Positions 24,870 through 37,506 of a stretch of DNA of 64,000 nt are shown here, in pieces (positions within the stretch are counted from its first letter, which is position 1; the number at the start of each line of letters is the position of its first letter). Source of the DNA: Monosporascus cannonballus (taxonomy: Eukaryota > Ascomycota > Sordariomycetes > Xylariales); NCBI GenBank assembly GCA_004154925.1, contig QJNS01000008.1, positions 558,001 to 622,000 on the forward strand, written 5' to 3'. A program made the translations under genes and the position numbers. The notes under the pieces are model-generated. The model saw only the letters and a program-made list of their open reading frames with translations, did not search any database and was not told the DNA's origin.

Positions 24870-25848
24870 ATGCACAAAGACCAACCCATTTATCACGGCT
24901 CCCTGGAGCACCTCCTACCGCCGAGCTGGAAAGCCCAAATCACCTCCTGGCTCTCCGAAGACACACCGTCCTACGACTATGCCGGCTTTGTAGTAGGCGA
25001 CCACCCCCGAACCGCCACCTTGTGGGGCAAGAGTGCCGGAATCATAGCAGGCGTACCTTTCTTCAACGAGATATTCAGACAGTGCGGATGTACAGTCGAG
25101 TGGCATGCTGTTGAAGGGAGCTACATCAACCGGCCCAAGGACGGCTCCGGCAAGACCAAGGTCGCCACCGTGACGGGCCCGGCGCGCGGTCTGCTATTGG
25201 GCGAGAGAGTGGGATTGAACTTGCTGGCTCGGTGTTCCGGTATTGCCACCGTCAGCCGTAACCTGCTGTTGAGCTTGCGGAGCGCTGGCTACGAGGGCAT
25301 CCTCGCGGGGACGCGCAAGACGACGCCGGGATTCCGCATCGTCGAGAAGTACGGCATGCTTGTCGGCGGCGCTGACACCCACCGCATGGATCTCAGCAGC
25401 ATGATCATGCTCAAGGACAACCACGTGTGGAGCCGAGGCAGCATCACAGAGGCCGTACAGACCGCCAAGATGGTCGGTGGCTTCGCGCTGAAGGTCGAGG
25501 TCGAGGTTCAGAACGAAGAGGAGGCCGACGAGGCTATAGCGGCCGGCGCTGACGTCGTAATGCTCGACAATTTCACCGGAGAGGGGGTCAAGATCGCTGC
25601 CAAGAGCCTGCGTGAGAAATGGAAGGGCAAACGCGAGTTCTTGATCGAGGTCAGCGGCGGGCTAAGGGAAGACAATGTGTTTAACTACGCTAACAACGGT
25701 GAGATGCGAACCAGCACCCAGCTCCCATCGAGCGCCCCTGTTAACACGTCCAGATATCGACATCATCTCTACCAGCTCCATCCACCAGGGCACGCCGCAC
25801 GTCGACTTCTCTCTCAAGATCAACAAGGAAGAAGCTGCTACGACATGA
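24870..25848 (+). CDS. BNA6: Quinolinate phosphoribosyltransferase (nicotinate-nucleotide pyrophosphorylase, carboxylating)
   Basis: Converts quinolinate and phosphoribosyl pyrophosphate to nicotinate mononucleotide, the last kynurenine-pathway step towards NAD (EC 2.4.2.19). Two exons, 24870-25698 and 25754-25848, separated by a 55-base intron (GTGAGA..CCAG), give 307 residues, close to the usual size of the family. Family motifs are clear: ERVGLNLLARCSGIAT, GTRKTTPGFR, HRMDLSSMIMLKDNH, VEVEVQ, VMLDNF and EVSGG. The second exon supplies the conserved tail (DIDIISTSSIHQGTPHVDFS). Without splicing the frame would run into a spurious tail to 25,883. It is convergent with the indoleamine dioxygenase gene, with 351 bases between stop codons. 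The symbol follows the yeast orthologue. Whether this is the only copy in the genome cannot be seen. Confidence 0.95.
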
Positions 25849-26199
25849 TTAATGACACTCTCTTTATGAATGCCCGTTTGTAAACGCCACCACACAAATG
25901 CAATGAATTCAACCAGGATGATAAACCTTCTGTGATCAACGCAATCGTGCCGTCCTGGGAGACATAATTAAGTAAAAGTCAATAATCATTAGTGCGAGTA
26001 CCCCCTTTTTGTGAGCTCGGATTCTCCAGCCGCTTCTTAGATTGGCCACGGTTCTTTACAGTTGCATTCGGCTAGGATAGACTACCGCTACTCCGCACCA
26101 GGGGGGATCCGGCACTCCTCCCCTCCCAGAAACATTTACTATGGCAGGAATGATTTGATGCTTACGCGATAAAGTTTCGATGCATGCTAATTCAATGAC
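25849..26199. other. Convergent 3' spacer
   Basis: 351 bases between the stop codons of two convergent genes. It must hold both 3' untranslated regions and both polyadenylation sites. No further feature seen. Confidence 0.6.
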
Positions 26200-27612
26200 T
26201 CATGTTGTGATCTGCCACTCATCTATCACGCTATTGCTAGGACTCATACCCGCTTGCAGTGTTTCGTCCCGAGTTTGCCGCAGAAACGGTATCAGAGCTG
26301 TGCCTCCCGTTCCCGTCAACCCGGCCCCCCGCACCTTCCCCGAAGAAGCTCTGGTCGATGCGGCAGCCAAATTAACACTCTCAGTCTCGACCTGCCTCCG
26401 AGAGGGCACAATGATGTACCTCGTCACCATCTGCATATGCTTGCTTCTAAACTCGGCTAGGGCCGTGGTCGCGGCCTGAAATGATTGCCGCACCCGTCGC
26501 TGCTCGTCCGACACCGCTGACCGCAGGGCAAAATCCCTTAGGCTATCCATCCGAGACACGTGCTGAAGGAATCTCCTATGTGGCTCCGGCATATAGGAGC
26601 GGACCTCCTCGTGGAACCCTACTGGCTTACCATCTCTCCCGGTAGAGGCATCGCGGCTCTGCTGGCCGGCGTTGCCGGAAGAGTTATGTTCGACCCCCAG
26701 GACGACGTCGAAGAACTGGATGAGGGAGCTCTGGCCGTTGCTGCCGCCTCTCAACTGCCTCCAGCTTCCTTTCCCGTCTCCCTCCTCGTAAAATACTCCG
26801 TTCGGGAGACCGGCATGTTCCATGTTCCTGCTACCCGCGAGGTACGGACGGATCTGATGGTAGAACACCATCGGATCGCATCGTTCATGCATACGCTCTA
26901 ACAGCCTTGACAGCTTTTCTATACATTCTCGTAGGGTGTCGAGGTTATCAGCGACTGTCTGATAGTCCTTCCGTTGAATCCCTTCTATCGCGTCGAGCAT
27001 AATGGGAATGATATATGCGCCTTGGCATTCCATCGCTACCGAAAGACAGAAGAACCACGACTCATCTTCTGTCCCGCTGAAAGTGTGCAGGGCTTTCAGG
27101 CTATTGAGGTCCGTAAAGTCGTTTCTGGACGATGTAAAGTTCCACAGGTTCAGCGCCGCGTATGTTGCGACCGGTGGGAGTTCGAGGTGCTCAGAGACTT
27201 GGACGTATGGCACTGAGATGGCCGCCGGTAGAATCTAAAGTACATCAGCTAGGCTCCATGGTCCGCCATAGGGGAAGGTAGAACCTACCTCCGACGGCTT
27301 ATCGCCTCCCCATATATATCCATGGGCAAGGAACGACAGAACGACGTACGCCCGGCGCCATTCTCCTTCCGTATCCAATTTCTGGATCGATATGACGTCT
27401 AAGTTGTCGATCGACCGTCGTATCGTCTGCCTCTTCAGCAGGGTCGGCAACTGGGATAGAATATCCTCCCAGGGCGCATACAAGGGATGTGGTAGACGGT
27501 CCAGCGGGATCCCTTCGGGAAGAAACCCGTTTTCGGAAACATCATACTTCTTGAGCAAGACTTGAGCTTTGGATAGCTCGAGCTGGTCATGATGGTCAAT
27601 GCGTGAAGGCAT
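26200..27612 (-). CDS. BNA2: Indoleamine 2,3-dioxygenase
   Basis: Haem enzyme that opens the indole ring of L-tryptophan to N-formylkynurenine, the first step of the kynurenine pathway. Two exons, 27612-27289 and 27234-26200, with a 54-base intron (GTAGGT..TTTAG), give 452 residues, typical of fungal members. Signature blocks: LSFLAHGYIWGGDKPSE, ELPPVATYAALNLWNF, GVFYEEGDGKGSWRQLRGG, GGSNGQSSLIQFFDVVLG and SYMPEPHRRFL. The proximal haem ligand is the His of SKHMQMVTRYI (residue 374), and the mobile GTGGT loop is at residues 416-420. All key features are present, so the enzyme should be active. It is convergent with the quinolinate phosphoribosyltransferase that ends the same pathway. The segment between residue 374 and the GTGGT loop is the least conserved part. 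Confidence 0.95.
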
Positions 27613-30600
27613 ATCAGCGGTAATGAAAAGCTGGATCGCTTGCGGACCTTGTTTGCTTGAATAAAGAAGGCGAACAGGCTTAGACTTATCGCTTCAGGAG
27701 CACGGGAGCTGAAGGGGGCGTATATAAACTCCTCGTTCCATGGTCGAAGTTACTAATCCCAGTCACTAGACTTCCTCCGACCCACTCGTTCCTCTTGACC
27801 GACGCTGGAGGAGTTGTGATTTCGGGGCGAGGGGACACACCATTTGACGAAGCCGCTCCGACCGCTTAGTCGCGGTTGTCATGGCCCCAGAGCTTTACGA
27901 TATACTCGAAGCGGCGATAGTACCAACGGTGTTTTCGGATCCCGGAAGACGGAAGGCGGAAGGCGGGCCTCGGAAGCGCTAGTATGGGAACGGAAGGAGA
28001 CATTCTCGGCATTATTCATGGGCCAACGAGCCCCCGATATTAAAGGGGGTTCCTTAGATCGAGTGCGGGAAGAGTCCGTTCAGAACCGCAAGGAGTCGTG
28101 TATGGTTCTGTCCGCTGTCACCCAATCTGACTGGATGCCCGGTATATCGGAATAAATCCAAACCTTTTGGGTTTACCCAAGTGCAGGGGATCTTGTATGT
28201 TTTCTGCGTAACATTACACGACTAGAGCGTTCTAAGATATTGAGTACATTCACAAAGTGTCAAGGGCGCTGTGAGAGTACTCAATTGCCCCACACAATCG
28301 TCATAGAAGAGACGCAATGTCGACAGCAACTCTGTCGGTGAGGATGTCCACACGGCATGGCCTGACGTCAATGAGGAGCAAATCAGACTAGGATGCGCTC
28401 TTAAGCCCGTTCAGACGACCGCTTAGATTCCGCAATCCCCGGGGACGACCGCGTAGACAGAGCCGAGAATTACATTTCCGCCAGAAGTATGAACGCGAAT
28501 TTGCGACTTGGGTTTCCGGAAACCAATCAGCGATATAAGAGTTACCTACGAGAAGACGCGTGAGCCCGCAGGCCGTGACCTGGACATTGATCGGTGTATT
28601 GGGCCAGTTCGAGGCCCTGGACCACTCTATTCCAGCAAACTAGCAACGACTGACACCAGATCCGCCACCAATCTTCATGCGAGCAGGATCCGAGGGTCTT
28701 GTCATAATGAACTGGTTATCATGAATAGGGTGGCCGTCAATTCCCGCTCGGGCAATGGCCACGTTTATAAGTCCACCCGGAAGGGAGACAAAGATTACGC
28801 TGATGTGGATAGTTCTCCGCGGCGGTCACGTAGATCCCGAACGAATATGCGGTATGTCTCGTCATATTCAACCTCTAACGGTAACAGATGCGATGACAGG
28901 ACCTAGGTTCGAATTCCCTGTATTCCGGATGCATCCCTATGAGAACTTCCTCGTTTCAAGAGGGAGAGATTCTCGGTCACAATTGACGGCGACGGAGCAA
29001 CACATGCGCTAGATTTCTGCTGGAAGTAAATTCGACCGCGGCTAGCTTTACGACAGGAACGTATCGAAGCGACGAGCTACAGTAGCTGACTCGATCGCGC
29101 ACTAAGACTGTTGAGTTATGCAAGGCTATGCTGCCGCTGGGTTGGAATCGCGGACATCCGCTTCTGCTAGGCGGAAAGCCGGGTTGGGCGAGACACTAGC
29201 GAGCACCCTGACTTTCGCAACCGTCTGCCAACGATGTTACAATGCGAAGCATTCGTACGGTGCCCTTGGGCAGTGGATGTCGGTTCTCGGATGTGACAGC
29301 GCTCAAGCTAGCTTTGTTTCCGGTAACATCGTTTTTCTCCCACAGGACAAACATGCAGGCTCCGCATTGCCGCATTGATACTCATGACCGCTTGGGCGGA
29401 AGCCCTTGGGGATGACAGATTGTCGCCCGAGTATACCCCAGAGCGCTCGTTTCCGGGTTGTCGTGCTAGAGGAACCTGAGACAAGTCGATAATCTAACCT
29501 GCCTTCGGATGGATATTTGCGGGCGGTATAAAGCAGTTCCGGGATTGGATAGCACATTTTGTGATCAGCAAAGAGCCGGTGTTACCAAAGCAGACCTTGT
29601 TCCACGTCCCGTATCATGTGTATAGATATCTATGAAAGTTTTCGAGCGGGACTAACATATAATCTAGAGCGGTCCGAACGTCAGTCGTCAGTCGTCAGTT
29701 GAAAAAAGGCAAAGGATTTGAGGAAGCTAGATAACCAAAGGATCAACCCGGAAGTTCTAAGTATTGGAGGAGGCTATTGGGAGACGTAGTCCAATAGACG
29801 AGCTACTGAGATTTTGAAGTTAATCGGAATTCCAAACAGTATTTAAACGAGAGCGCAGATGCCTCTACCAGCGAAGCCCTAGCAAAGTAAGCCAGCTTCT
29901 TCGCCCTCGCTGTTCAACGTAGTCTCGTCCCGAGCTAGCTTTAGCTGGTTTTCCGGATCAGGTCATGCTGTTCGCGCCCGGGGATTATCGGTAGAGATTA
30001 GAGGTAACGGCAAGCTATAAGTTTTTGAACATCTTTGGTAGCGTTCTCGAGATGGCCACTAATGGAAACATGGTTCGACAGTTGCCGCATCGTCGGTGAA
30101 CCTTTAATAGTTGATCACACATATTGAAGAACTGGCACGAAACCTCTAGGTTCCGCGGGGGCGGCAGGGCCGGTTGGCGCACGGTCGGGCCGCAGATACA
30201 GCTAAGAGTAAGTCCGGGAAGCCGAAGGAATATCTCTACGTCGAAAAGAAGTCATATCAACGTAGATTACAGTCCAGTAGGTCCACCAGCCTGCATTCAG
30301 GGAAAGGGCTGACGAAAGCTTGGTACATGAGACGAATGCACCTATCCATACCGAGGAAGCTACTGCCACTCGACGATGTTGTTGCGGTGGCAGAGTCGGT
30401 AGGTTGGAGCTCGCTCGGATCTGCGTCACCGGGCAGCTCCGCTCGAAGCGCAGCGAAGAAGAAGGTGGAGTCCGGGGGGCCCCGGTTGCTTCATCTGGAT
30501 GTTGGATCGGAGCTGAAAAGGCTTGTCCAGCGTATGACGATGAGGAATTCGCCGCTGTGGTGGGTGATGATATGCAGCTCCTTGCATAGACACTGATGTT

Positions 30601-33565
30601 GGCGTCTCACGGTATCGTAAGTGCTGAAGCCGAGATCTATTATGCCTCATATTCTCCTGTGGGCCGACCAGGCATCCGCTAGAGTTGACTGTGCATTGTG
30701 TCCCGAATGAGCCTAATACATCTCCGGCTCATCGAAGTGCGGGCCTGTGGCCCGGGCTGATCCTTAATCACTGCGACGACCGAGTGCGGTTCCTCGCCGG
30801 CTGTCATTCTGGCGTGGGACTCGCGGTCCGTTGTCCGGCTTTAAGCCGCTACCAGTTCCAGTCCATAGGCGGAGGTGCTAATCCAGTCTGTAGTAATTGA
30901 CGTTGTGGTTCTGACTGAGGGCTACTCCTATGACGACATGGGTATGGAAAACCCTCCGGCGAGAGCTCTTCTCTCAGTGACCCTAGTCCGCCGGGCCGGG
31001 GCCGAGCTTTGTAACAGATTGGAAATTACGCAAAAAGAACGTAAAATATTCTAAGTTGACTGCCATGTGCATCTCGCGGCTTAGGCACATTCAGCTCGTC
31101 GAGTAACGCCCCATGCCCGATGCCCGCCAGTGGAGAGATTAGCGGGGAACGGGCTTTATCACAGCGCATGATGCTGACTCCTGTCGGATCCTATCCAACC
31201 AGCAGGAAGGAAACCCTTATCATAATTCGAGCGGGTAAGCAGAAGAGTGGCGGGTCTGACATTTCGATGGTGAGGGAAAGCGAGAACACGCCGGGATATC
31301 TAATATATGATTCGAGAGGCTCCTTTCTCTTGGTTATCACGCGTTTTTCAGGTAACAAACTGCTTTGCACCGCACGTTTGCCCACGTTTGCTGAATCACC
31401 TATTGGTTATTGATAGTGCTCGAAGTCTTACTTCGGTTAAGTCTCATGACAGCCCCCTTCTTGTATCGCCTGCTGCTCTCCTCAGGTAAGAAGCGACTCG
31501 GACGAGAAATAAGGAATGTGGGTGCTTGCTACTGTAGCGGCGATCACTGTCCTGTCACCACGCCTTAACGTCAAGGCGGTGCGGCCGTTGACAACGATTA
31601 GCCCCATCGGGTTCGCAGCACGTGGTAAGATTTTCTGCAGCAGGGCGCGTTGCGGCTACTACCTACCATACCTGGTATTGTAACCCACACACCGAGCCGA
31701 GACAACACAGCATGTTCCGGATATCGATTCTGATTCTCAACATATCTCATATTGGAGAGAAAGATGGTGAACCCCCGAGATACTTCTTCTAATGGGCTGA
31801 CTTTGAGAAGAGAGCCGAGGGATCGTGGGAGCGGAATGCTCGAACCTCTCACTTCAAACCCCCGCCTCCCCCACGCCCAACGTTATTGGGAATATCACAA
31901 CGCAAGTTAAAGCCTTCGAAGCACGAGACCCGCAGCTTACTAGCACATCTCCCTATGTATGTGTGATCGCGTTACAGTTCATCAGCAAAGCCAGTCCTAG
32001 GCCTAAGCCAATAGTCACTCATTCAAGTGTCATCTTCATATCACGGCTGGTATCGCTTTTACCGGTACCGAGAACAGCGCCTTTCGCACCCTTCGCACCT
32101 TATTTCCGACCCGGCCAGGGAAGATCGGTAGCACACTTCCGATTGCTGTACTATACGCACGCACACACGCACGTGTGACTATATGTCCCGAAGTGTGCAG
32201 TACATATATGGTGGAGCTTAAGTGCTGCACGTACTTCCGGCTCAGCCAGTAGCACAGCCAGGAACTTAACGGTTTAGAGAAGTATTGGATGTTATAGATG
32301 TCGGGGTCCAAGAAACTACGCTTCCAGGGCGAGAGGTCATACTTATCATATGGAAGACCCAACAAACACCAGTAAGTGTGACAGCCATTTTGACCACCAT
32401 CTTACCCCTACCTGCCTGCCTACCTGAAATGCACTCGGCACGGGGCGGCACGACACGGGGCGGCACGGCACGGCACGAGAGGTTCTACGGGCAGGCAACT
32501 CGAAGCGTGTGGTCAAAGTAGTATCTTATCGCACGAGGAACTGTAAGGCCCAAGACGTTAGACCCGTGTCATGCATAGAATACCTTCACGTATGTAGGCC
32601 GTCGGTGTTGCAGGGTACTCAGGCACGAGACACATGGTTTTTGTGGAGCATCGGCATATGCCTCTGCATGGCGTTTCGAAGCGATGCCAGCGTGGCGGTC
32701 TATTTCCAGCCAGTAGGGATCCCTCCTTGATCGGGAGCTTCAGGCCTCCACATAGGGGATATTTCAACCCACTTTCCGCCGTTTTCTCACCTTGCCCCAT
32801 TTAGCGGAAGCTAGGGCTATGGCGAGGAATATGCCAGCTCCCTGCAAAACCAACCCTGCGGTCACCCGTAAAAACCCACCTCTGTATGAGCGCAAAGGAT
32901 TCTCATTCGCAGCGTATCACCTTGTACGATCATCCGTAGGGGCCCCCAACGTACATAAATGATGGCGCGATTTGAGTTACTTTTGCGCGTGTCACGTCGT
33001 CCCGAATGTATGCGCCGTATAACTCACCGAGGAGCCACGGCGAACAAGCCGAAAGAGAACCAACCCAATTTATTCTTGCTGCCTCTTTGGACCGTCGAGA
33101 CTGATTTACCGAAGGGCCCGTAACGGGCGCAGCGTCCTAAATCCGCATCGCAGAGGAACCCGATCCTGCAATTTCGCGCCGTTACATTGCAGATTTCTAC
33201 CGTGCCGAACGATCCAAGTTGAGACGCCTGCTCCCGGCGCTTTGTAGACGGCGAAGTAGATTGAAGAAGTTTCGGCTGACCCCTCTCAATCCACCCCACG
33301 GAATGGAACTCGGAACGAGGTCTTATGATCAGCCGCCGCGCGACCGCAATACCACTTGCTCCTGAGGGTCGTATCTCTGAGCCTGCTTTCTGTCCTGTGG
33401 AATATCGACAGATCAACGGCCGATCAAGCTCGGACACCGCGGCGAGAATGTGTCCCACGCACCAGGAGGAGAAACAGGGGGTAAGTGACGCCCTACTGCT
33501 CTTTCGCGCTGAAGGCCGGTGACTTATCAAGATCTCAGGAATTGCCCGCTGCGGCTGGTCATTCT
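27613..33565. other. Gene-poor stretch of about 6 kb
   Basis: Normal base composition but only short ORFs (up to about 170 codons) on both strands, none with a recognisable domain, a convincing intron set or a consistent frame. Candidates looked at and not accepted include 28,508-28,906, 30,174-30,596 and 33,024-33,530. A tandem GGCAC-type repeat lies at 32,431-32,480 and a CA-rich run at about 32,156-32,176. The stretch may hold decayed genes or lineage-specific short genes that I cannot resolve. Confidence 0.5.
32431..32480. repeat. GC-rich tandem repeat (CGGCAC units)
   Basis: About 50 bases built from CGGCACGGGG, CGGCACGACACGGGG and CGGCACGGCACGGCACG units. A minisatellite-like tract in a gene-poor region; no function visible. 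Confidence 0.7.
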
Positions 33566-34778
33566 ATGAAGACGGAGTCTGACATCGTTTCGGCGGATCA
33601 GGAATCGCTCACTAGCCAGTTCGCCCTGGCTTATGGTCATTCTTATCGGTCCGCCGGCAATGTTTTCTTGCCCTTTGATGAGTCCGAGCAGCGCCGGTTG
33701 GATTCTCTCCATCGGCTTTTGCGGCTGTGCCTCGATGGCGAGTTAACGGCGGTAAGTTTGTGGCGGCCACTTCTTTTTCCGGCTCATGTTCGTCGACAGG
33801 CGTTCACTGGCTAGATCACCGCCTAGTTAGACCAGAATCAGAACGCGATAGGGATGGTTGATGCGCCCTGCTCGACAGCTATTATCATCTGGCTGACTTA
33901 TTCTGAGCTCCCCGATAGCTGACCTTGGACTTCTGCAGACCAGAATTCCGCCCGACGCCAAAGTAATTGTAGATATCGGCACAGGAACCGGCCGCTGGGC
34001 CGTTGAGATGGCGGCCAGATACCCCGGGGCGACCATTATCGGCATCGATATAGCTCCTATCCAAGCCAAGCTGGTGCCCAAGAACGTAAGGTTCGAGATT
34101 GCCGATGTCGAAAAACCTTGGAAGATAAGCCCGGAATCGGTGGACTTCATCCAGGTCCGGGCCTTGGCCGGCATGATACGGGATTGGCCGGCTCTGATCG
34201 CCCAAGCGTTTGAAAAGCTGAAACCCGGAGGATGGCTCGAGATAACCGACGTCAGGGGCAGGGTGCTTAATTTCGAGGGCAAGTTCGGGGAGGACGAGAT
34301 AACACCCCGTCTCTCGAGGTTATTTCAGCAGCTAGCTTCCAGCGTCGGCACGATTTTTGATCCCGCGCCTCAGACGCCCGGGTGGCTACACGACGAGGGG
34401 TTCGAGAAAGTGGCCCAGCAGACCGAGATACTTCCGCTAGGCCGCTGGCCCCGAGACAAGAAGCTGAGGGCCCGCGAAAGGTTAACGACGGCGATGGTCC
34501 TCCCTTGGTTTAGTACGTACGCTCGCCGCATTCGGCACGAGTGCCTGCGGTTTTCCGCTCCGGTGCTCGCACGATCCTTTGAGAGGCCTCGAAACGCTGA
34601 CCTTGAACAAGAGAACCATGCTCCCCAATTATCAGCGATTAACGAGGCGGGGAGGGCCGAAACCGACGCCGAACTTGCGCAAGTAGTTCGAGACATCGCC
34701 GATCCGAACGTGAAGACCTATGTCCAGGCGTACGTCAATACTCAGCCTCTCTTGATCTGGAGTCGACTGACAAGATAA
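33566..34778 (+). CDS. LaeA-like SAM-dependent methyltransferase
   Basis: Class I methyltransferase of the large LaeA-like fungal family. Two exons, 33566-33751 and 33939-34778, separated by a 187-base intron (GTAAGT..CTGCAG), give 341 residues. The N-terminal part carries the family's Tyr/Phe-rich lead (YRSAGNVFLPFDESEQRRLD). Exon 2 opens with PPDAKVIVDIGTGTGRWAVE, the SAM-binding motif I, then GIDIAPIQ, NVRFEIADVEKPW and the KPGGWLEI post-motif. An in-frame ATG at 33485 would add 27 residues; I chose 33566 because the family lead starts soon after it. LaeA itself is a global regulator of secondary metabolism, but most members of this family have unknown substrates, so no specific role is claimed. 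No neighbour points to a pathway. Confidence 0.88.
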
Positions 34779-36877
34779 TAGTATTTTTACAACCGCGCGA
34801 AGACCCCGCAAAACGTAAATCGGCCCCTCAACTTGGCTGGCCCGTTTTCCGCGAGTCTGCTATTCGCGCCATTTGTAGTAATGGATGTCACGGGTCTACT
34901 CTGCTCGATACAGTCGTGATTCTAGTACGTCGTGGGTGCGGTTGACCCTTTTCCGCCTTGCCGTTTCGAGCTATACAGTAGCTTCGGCATGACTGCGCCC
35001 TGATAGGCAGGTTAAGACCTAAGTGCCTTGTCTCGCGATAGCTGCAGAATGGTATTGACAAGTGAATAGGGGCATGAGCCGAAGAGAGTACACCGAACCG
35101 GACCATTACAAGGAAAGGCTTGGCACAAATTGACCCTTCCTTGTTAGCAGAATGATTGTATCAAGGGGGATGTCATTGAGTTCATGTTCCCAGGCATTTC
35201 TCGTGGTCTTAGCTAGCCTCCAGTATGGATATGGGATGATGTATGTGGCAGGCTCACCATCACCACCTTCCAAAGATTCAACCAGCGCTCAGATATACAG
35301 GGACATAATCAGATGAATCGACACTGTCATGCGCTCTTTTCAATATTCGGACTATGCTATTAGGTGTGATCGGTTGTCGCTAAGTGATTGGACCAAGAGA
35401 CACGCCATTAGCCAGTAAGGACGCCACCACTATACCGAAAGCCGATTTAGATACGAGCTCGAAACCTCTATACGATGTACCAGCAGGGAAGATCTGTACC
35501 CTTGGCTTCTTATCTCAAGCCCGTATGGGCATGCTAGTTGAAGATGGTCCCGAAGCGAAGGTGACCGGAAGGTGTGTAAATATGTCCGGATACAGTGTGA
35601 AGAGCATCAGATGAGATCGCAAAGATGTATGTCACTCTTTCTGAACCCCAAGTTCTGGAAAGACCAACGGGTGCTGAGGCGATTCTCCAAAGTCCAGCTG
35701 GATGAAATCGTGCTAGGTCTAGCTTTGTGAGAATTACGGTTCCCAAGCCGATCTTTGCACTTCGTTCTCGAGCAGACACAGAGCTAGATCTTAGAGTATG
35801 TTCCCTCTTCTAGCTTACCTGAGTCTGCTATTTCCGCATGTCAGGGTACCGTCCTGGATTATGGGATTTGGCAGCTTCCACACAGGAAATATGACATCAA
35901 GGCCCACAATAGACATCATTGACATCTCAATCCAAGCTCAGGACGGCGGAGAGAACGTCAAGGTGAACGGCCGAACCACGACTCCGAGTTACCCCTCCAC
36001 GAAAATCACATATCAGCCGACAACCAGCATCAACCGGGGGGGTATTTCACCGTGAGGCAGTCTCGCACATTCCTCAAGGGAATTCAGCGCCAGCATACTC
36101 CATAACCTTAATTGCGGTTGAAGAGTGATTCGCGAGCATCTCCAAGGATGTGTATTAGGGAGCTAGTAATAACACTTTGAACAAGTCTGCGAACATTACA
36201 ATAGACTCACCGGTTCCCTTTTAGACTGGCAAGGGTAGGTGGTGGATCAGAGGAGCAAGGGCATATTCCATTTCTGGTTAAGATCTCATAACCGAGAGGA
36301 GACATATAGATAAAGGAGAGAGCCGTGTTGTGACGGGGTGTTGCAAAACGGACGCTTAAAATTTACCCCTTACCCCCCTTGTTCATCATCACGACGACCT
36401 CACCATCTTCCCATCATCAGTGAAGAATTGAGACATATCCGTAACGAAACTTCACTGCTTCATTGCTGCGGTCGGTCTTTCGATATGACATTTGGTGTCA
36501 AGAGCATATTACGATATCCTCTCATAGGTCGGACGTGATGCCGACATGAGGAAGGAGTAGAACCAGCATGAGCCATGATGCAACGATACCTTCAGCAGTT
36601 ACGAGTTTCAATATAATGATTTATTCATCTTACAGGGTTGCATTTTTTTTATGGCCTAAAAGTCATCAGCCAGCTCAGGCACCTATATCGTATTTACCTC
36701 GCTTTCATCGGATCACGTTGTATGGGCAACCGGGACGTGACAAACAACGCGCCCCAGGTAATGAGGCTTACCCCTTAGGAAATCTTGCTGAGGACCCTCG
36801 CTTTCCGAGTAGAGCTACGTAGTTCTTTATTGTGCGGCGGACCCCTTTGAACGGAAACTCAACTTGATACCCGGAGC
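34779..36877. other. Spacer, no supported gene
   Basis: About 2.1 kb with only short ORFs under 90 codons and no recognised motif, repeat or RNA. Confidence 0.5.
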
Positions 36878-37506
36878 ATGGAAGCAAGAGCATCATCCTA
36901 TACCATGCCGAACTTCATGTACAACTTGGACGATCCGTACCTTCCGTACTACTATTGGCAACACCCCCCCTCAGAGTCAGGACACATCTTATGTTATTTC
37001 CGGGCATTCTCCTCATCTTCCCCCTCTGCTAAGCTAGCGGATTTGTCGCAGTTTGGCACTATCATCAGCGAGACCCCAGAACTCCTCGAGATACATCTCA
37101 CGGAAGAGGAACTCGACAGAATGCACGACCTCAAGCAGGCTTGGGTCTCGAAATATGTGGAGGAGGAGATAATCTGCTTTATGCGATTAGGGGGGCTAGA
37201 ACCTGACTATGGCCGTTTGCTGGTGTTCCAGCAGACCATCGGCCGGCGGAGCAAACAGGAGCAATGCACCAAGCCTGCTCCGAATGCCAATGCTCCCGTA
37301 GGCGCAGTTTCTGAGGACACCTGTTTCAATCCCCGTAAGGAGGTGCGCTGCCCTTATGGATGACTTTCGTGTGCAGCTTAGCACTAACATAAATCTAGGG
37401 ACGAACTGAGAGCAGTGATGAGCTGAACTGTCCTGAAATAGTCGACATCAACATCGACTTTCCTAACACCCACGGACTAAAGCGAAAGGCGGAGGATACA
37501 CACTAA
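36878..37506 (+). CDS. Candidate two-exon gene, unknown function
   Basis: Weak candidate. An ORF opening at ATG 36878 contains a well-formed acidic helical stretch (ETPELLEIHLTEEELDRMH, then DLKQAWVSKYVEEEI). Downstream a clear acceptor (CACTAAC branch site, CTAG at 37,395-37,398) precedes a 36-codon segment (37,399-37,506) ending LKRKAEDTH and a stop. Joining 36878-37342 to 37399-37506 keeps frame but uses the poor donor GTGCGC. The better donor GTAAGG at 37,335 would put the tail out of frame unless another intron lies upstream (CCCGTAG acceptor near 37,302). So the exact structure is unsure, and the first exon may start elsewhere. I do not recognise the protein. It could be a pseudogene fragment. 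Confidence 0.33.

Noticed and set aside
28895..28925. tRNA-like B-box (GGTTCGAATTCC)
   Set aside because: No matching A-box, acceptor stem or anticodon arm could be folded around it.
30174..30596. Overlapping ORFs up to 140 codons
   Set aside because: The frames compete, none shows a domain or intron signals, and composition alone can explain them.
33024..33530. Minus-strand ORF of 168 codons with a few cysteines
   Set aside because: No recognisable domain, no splice context, and it overlaps the promoter of the methyltransferase.
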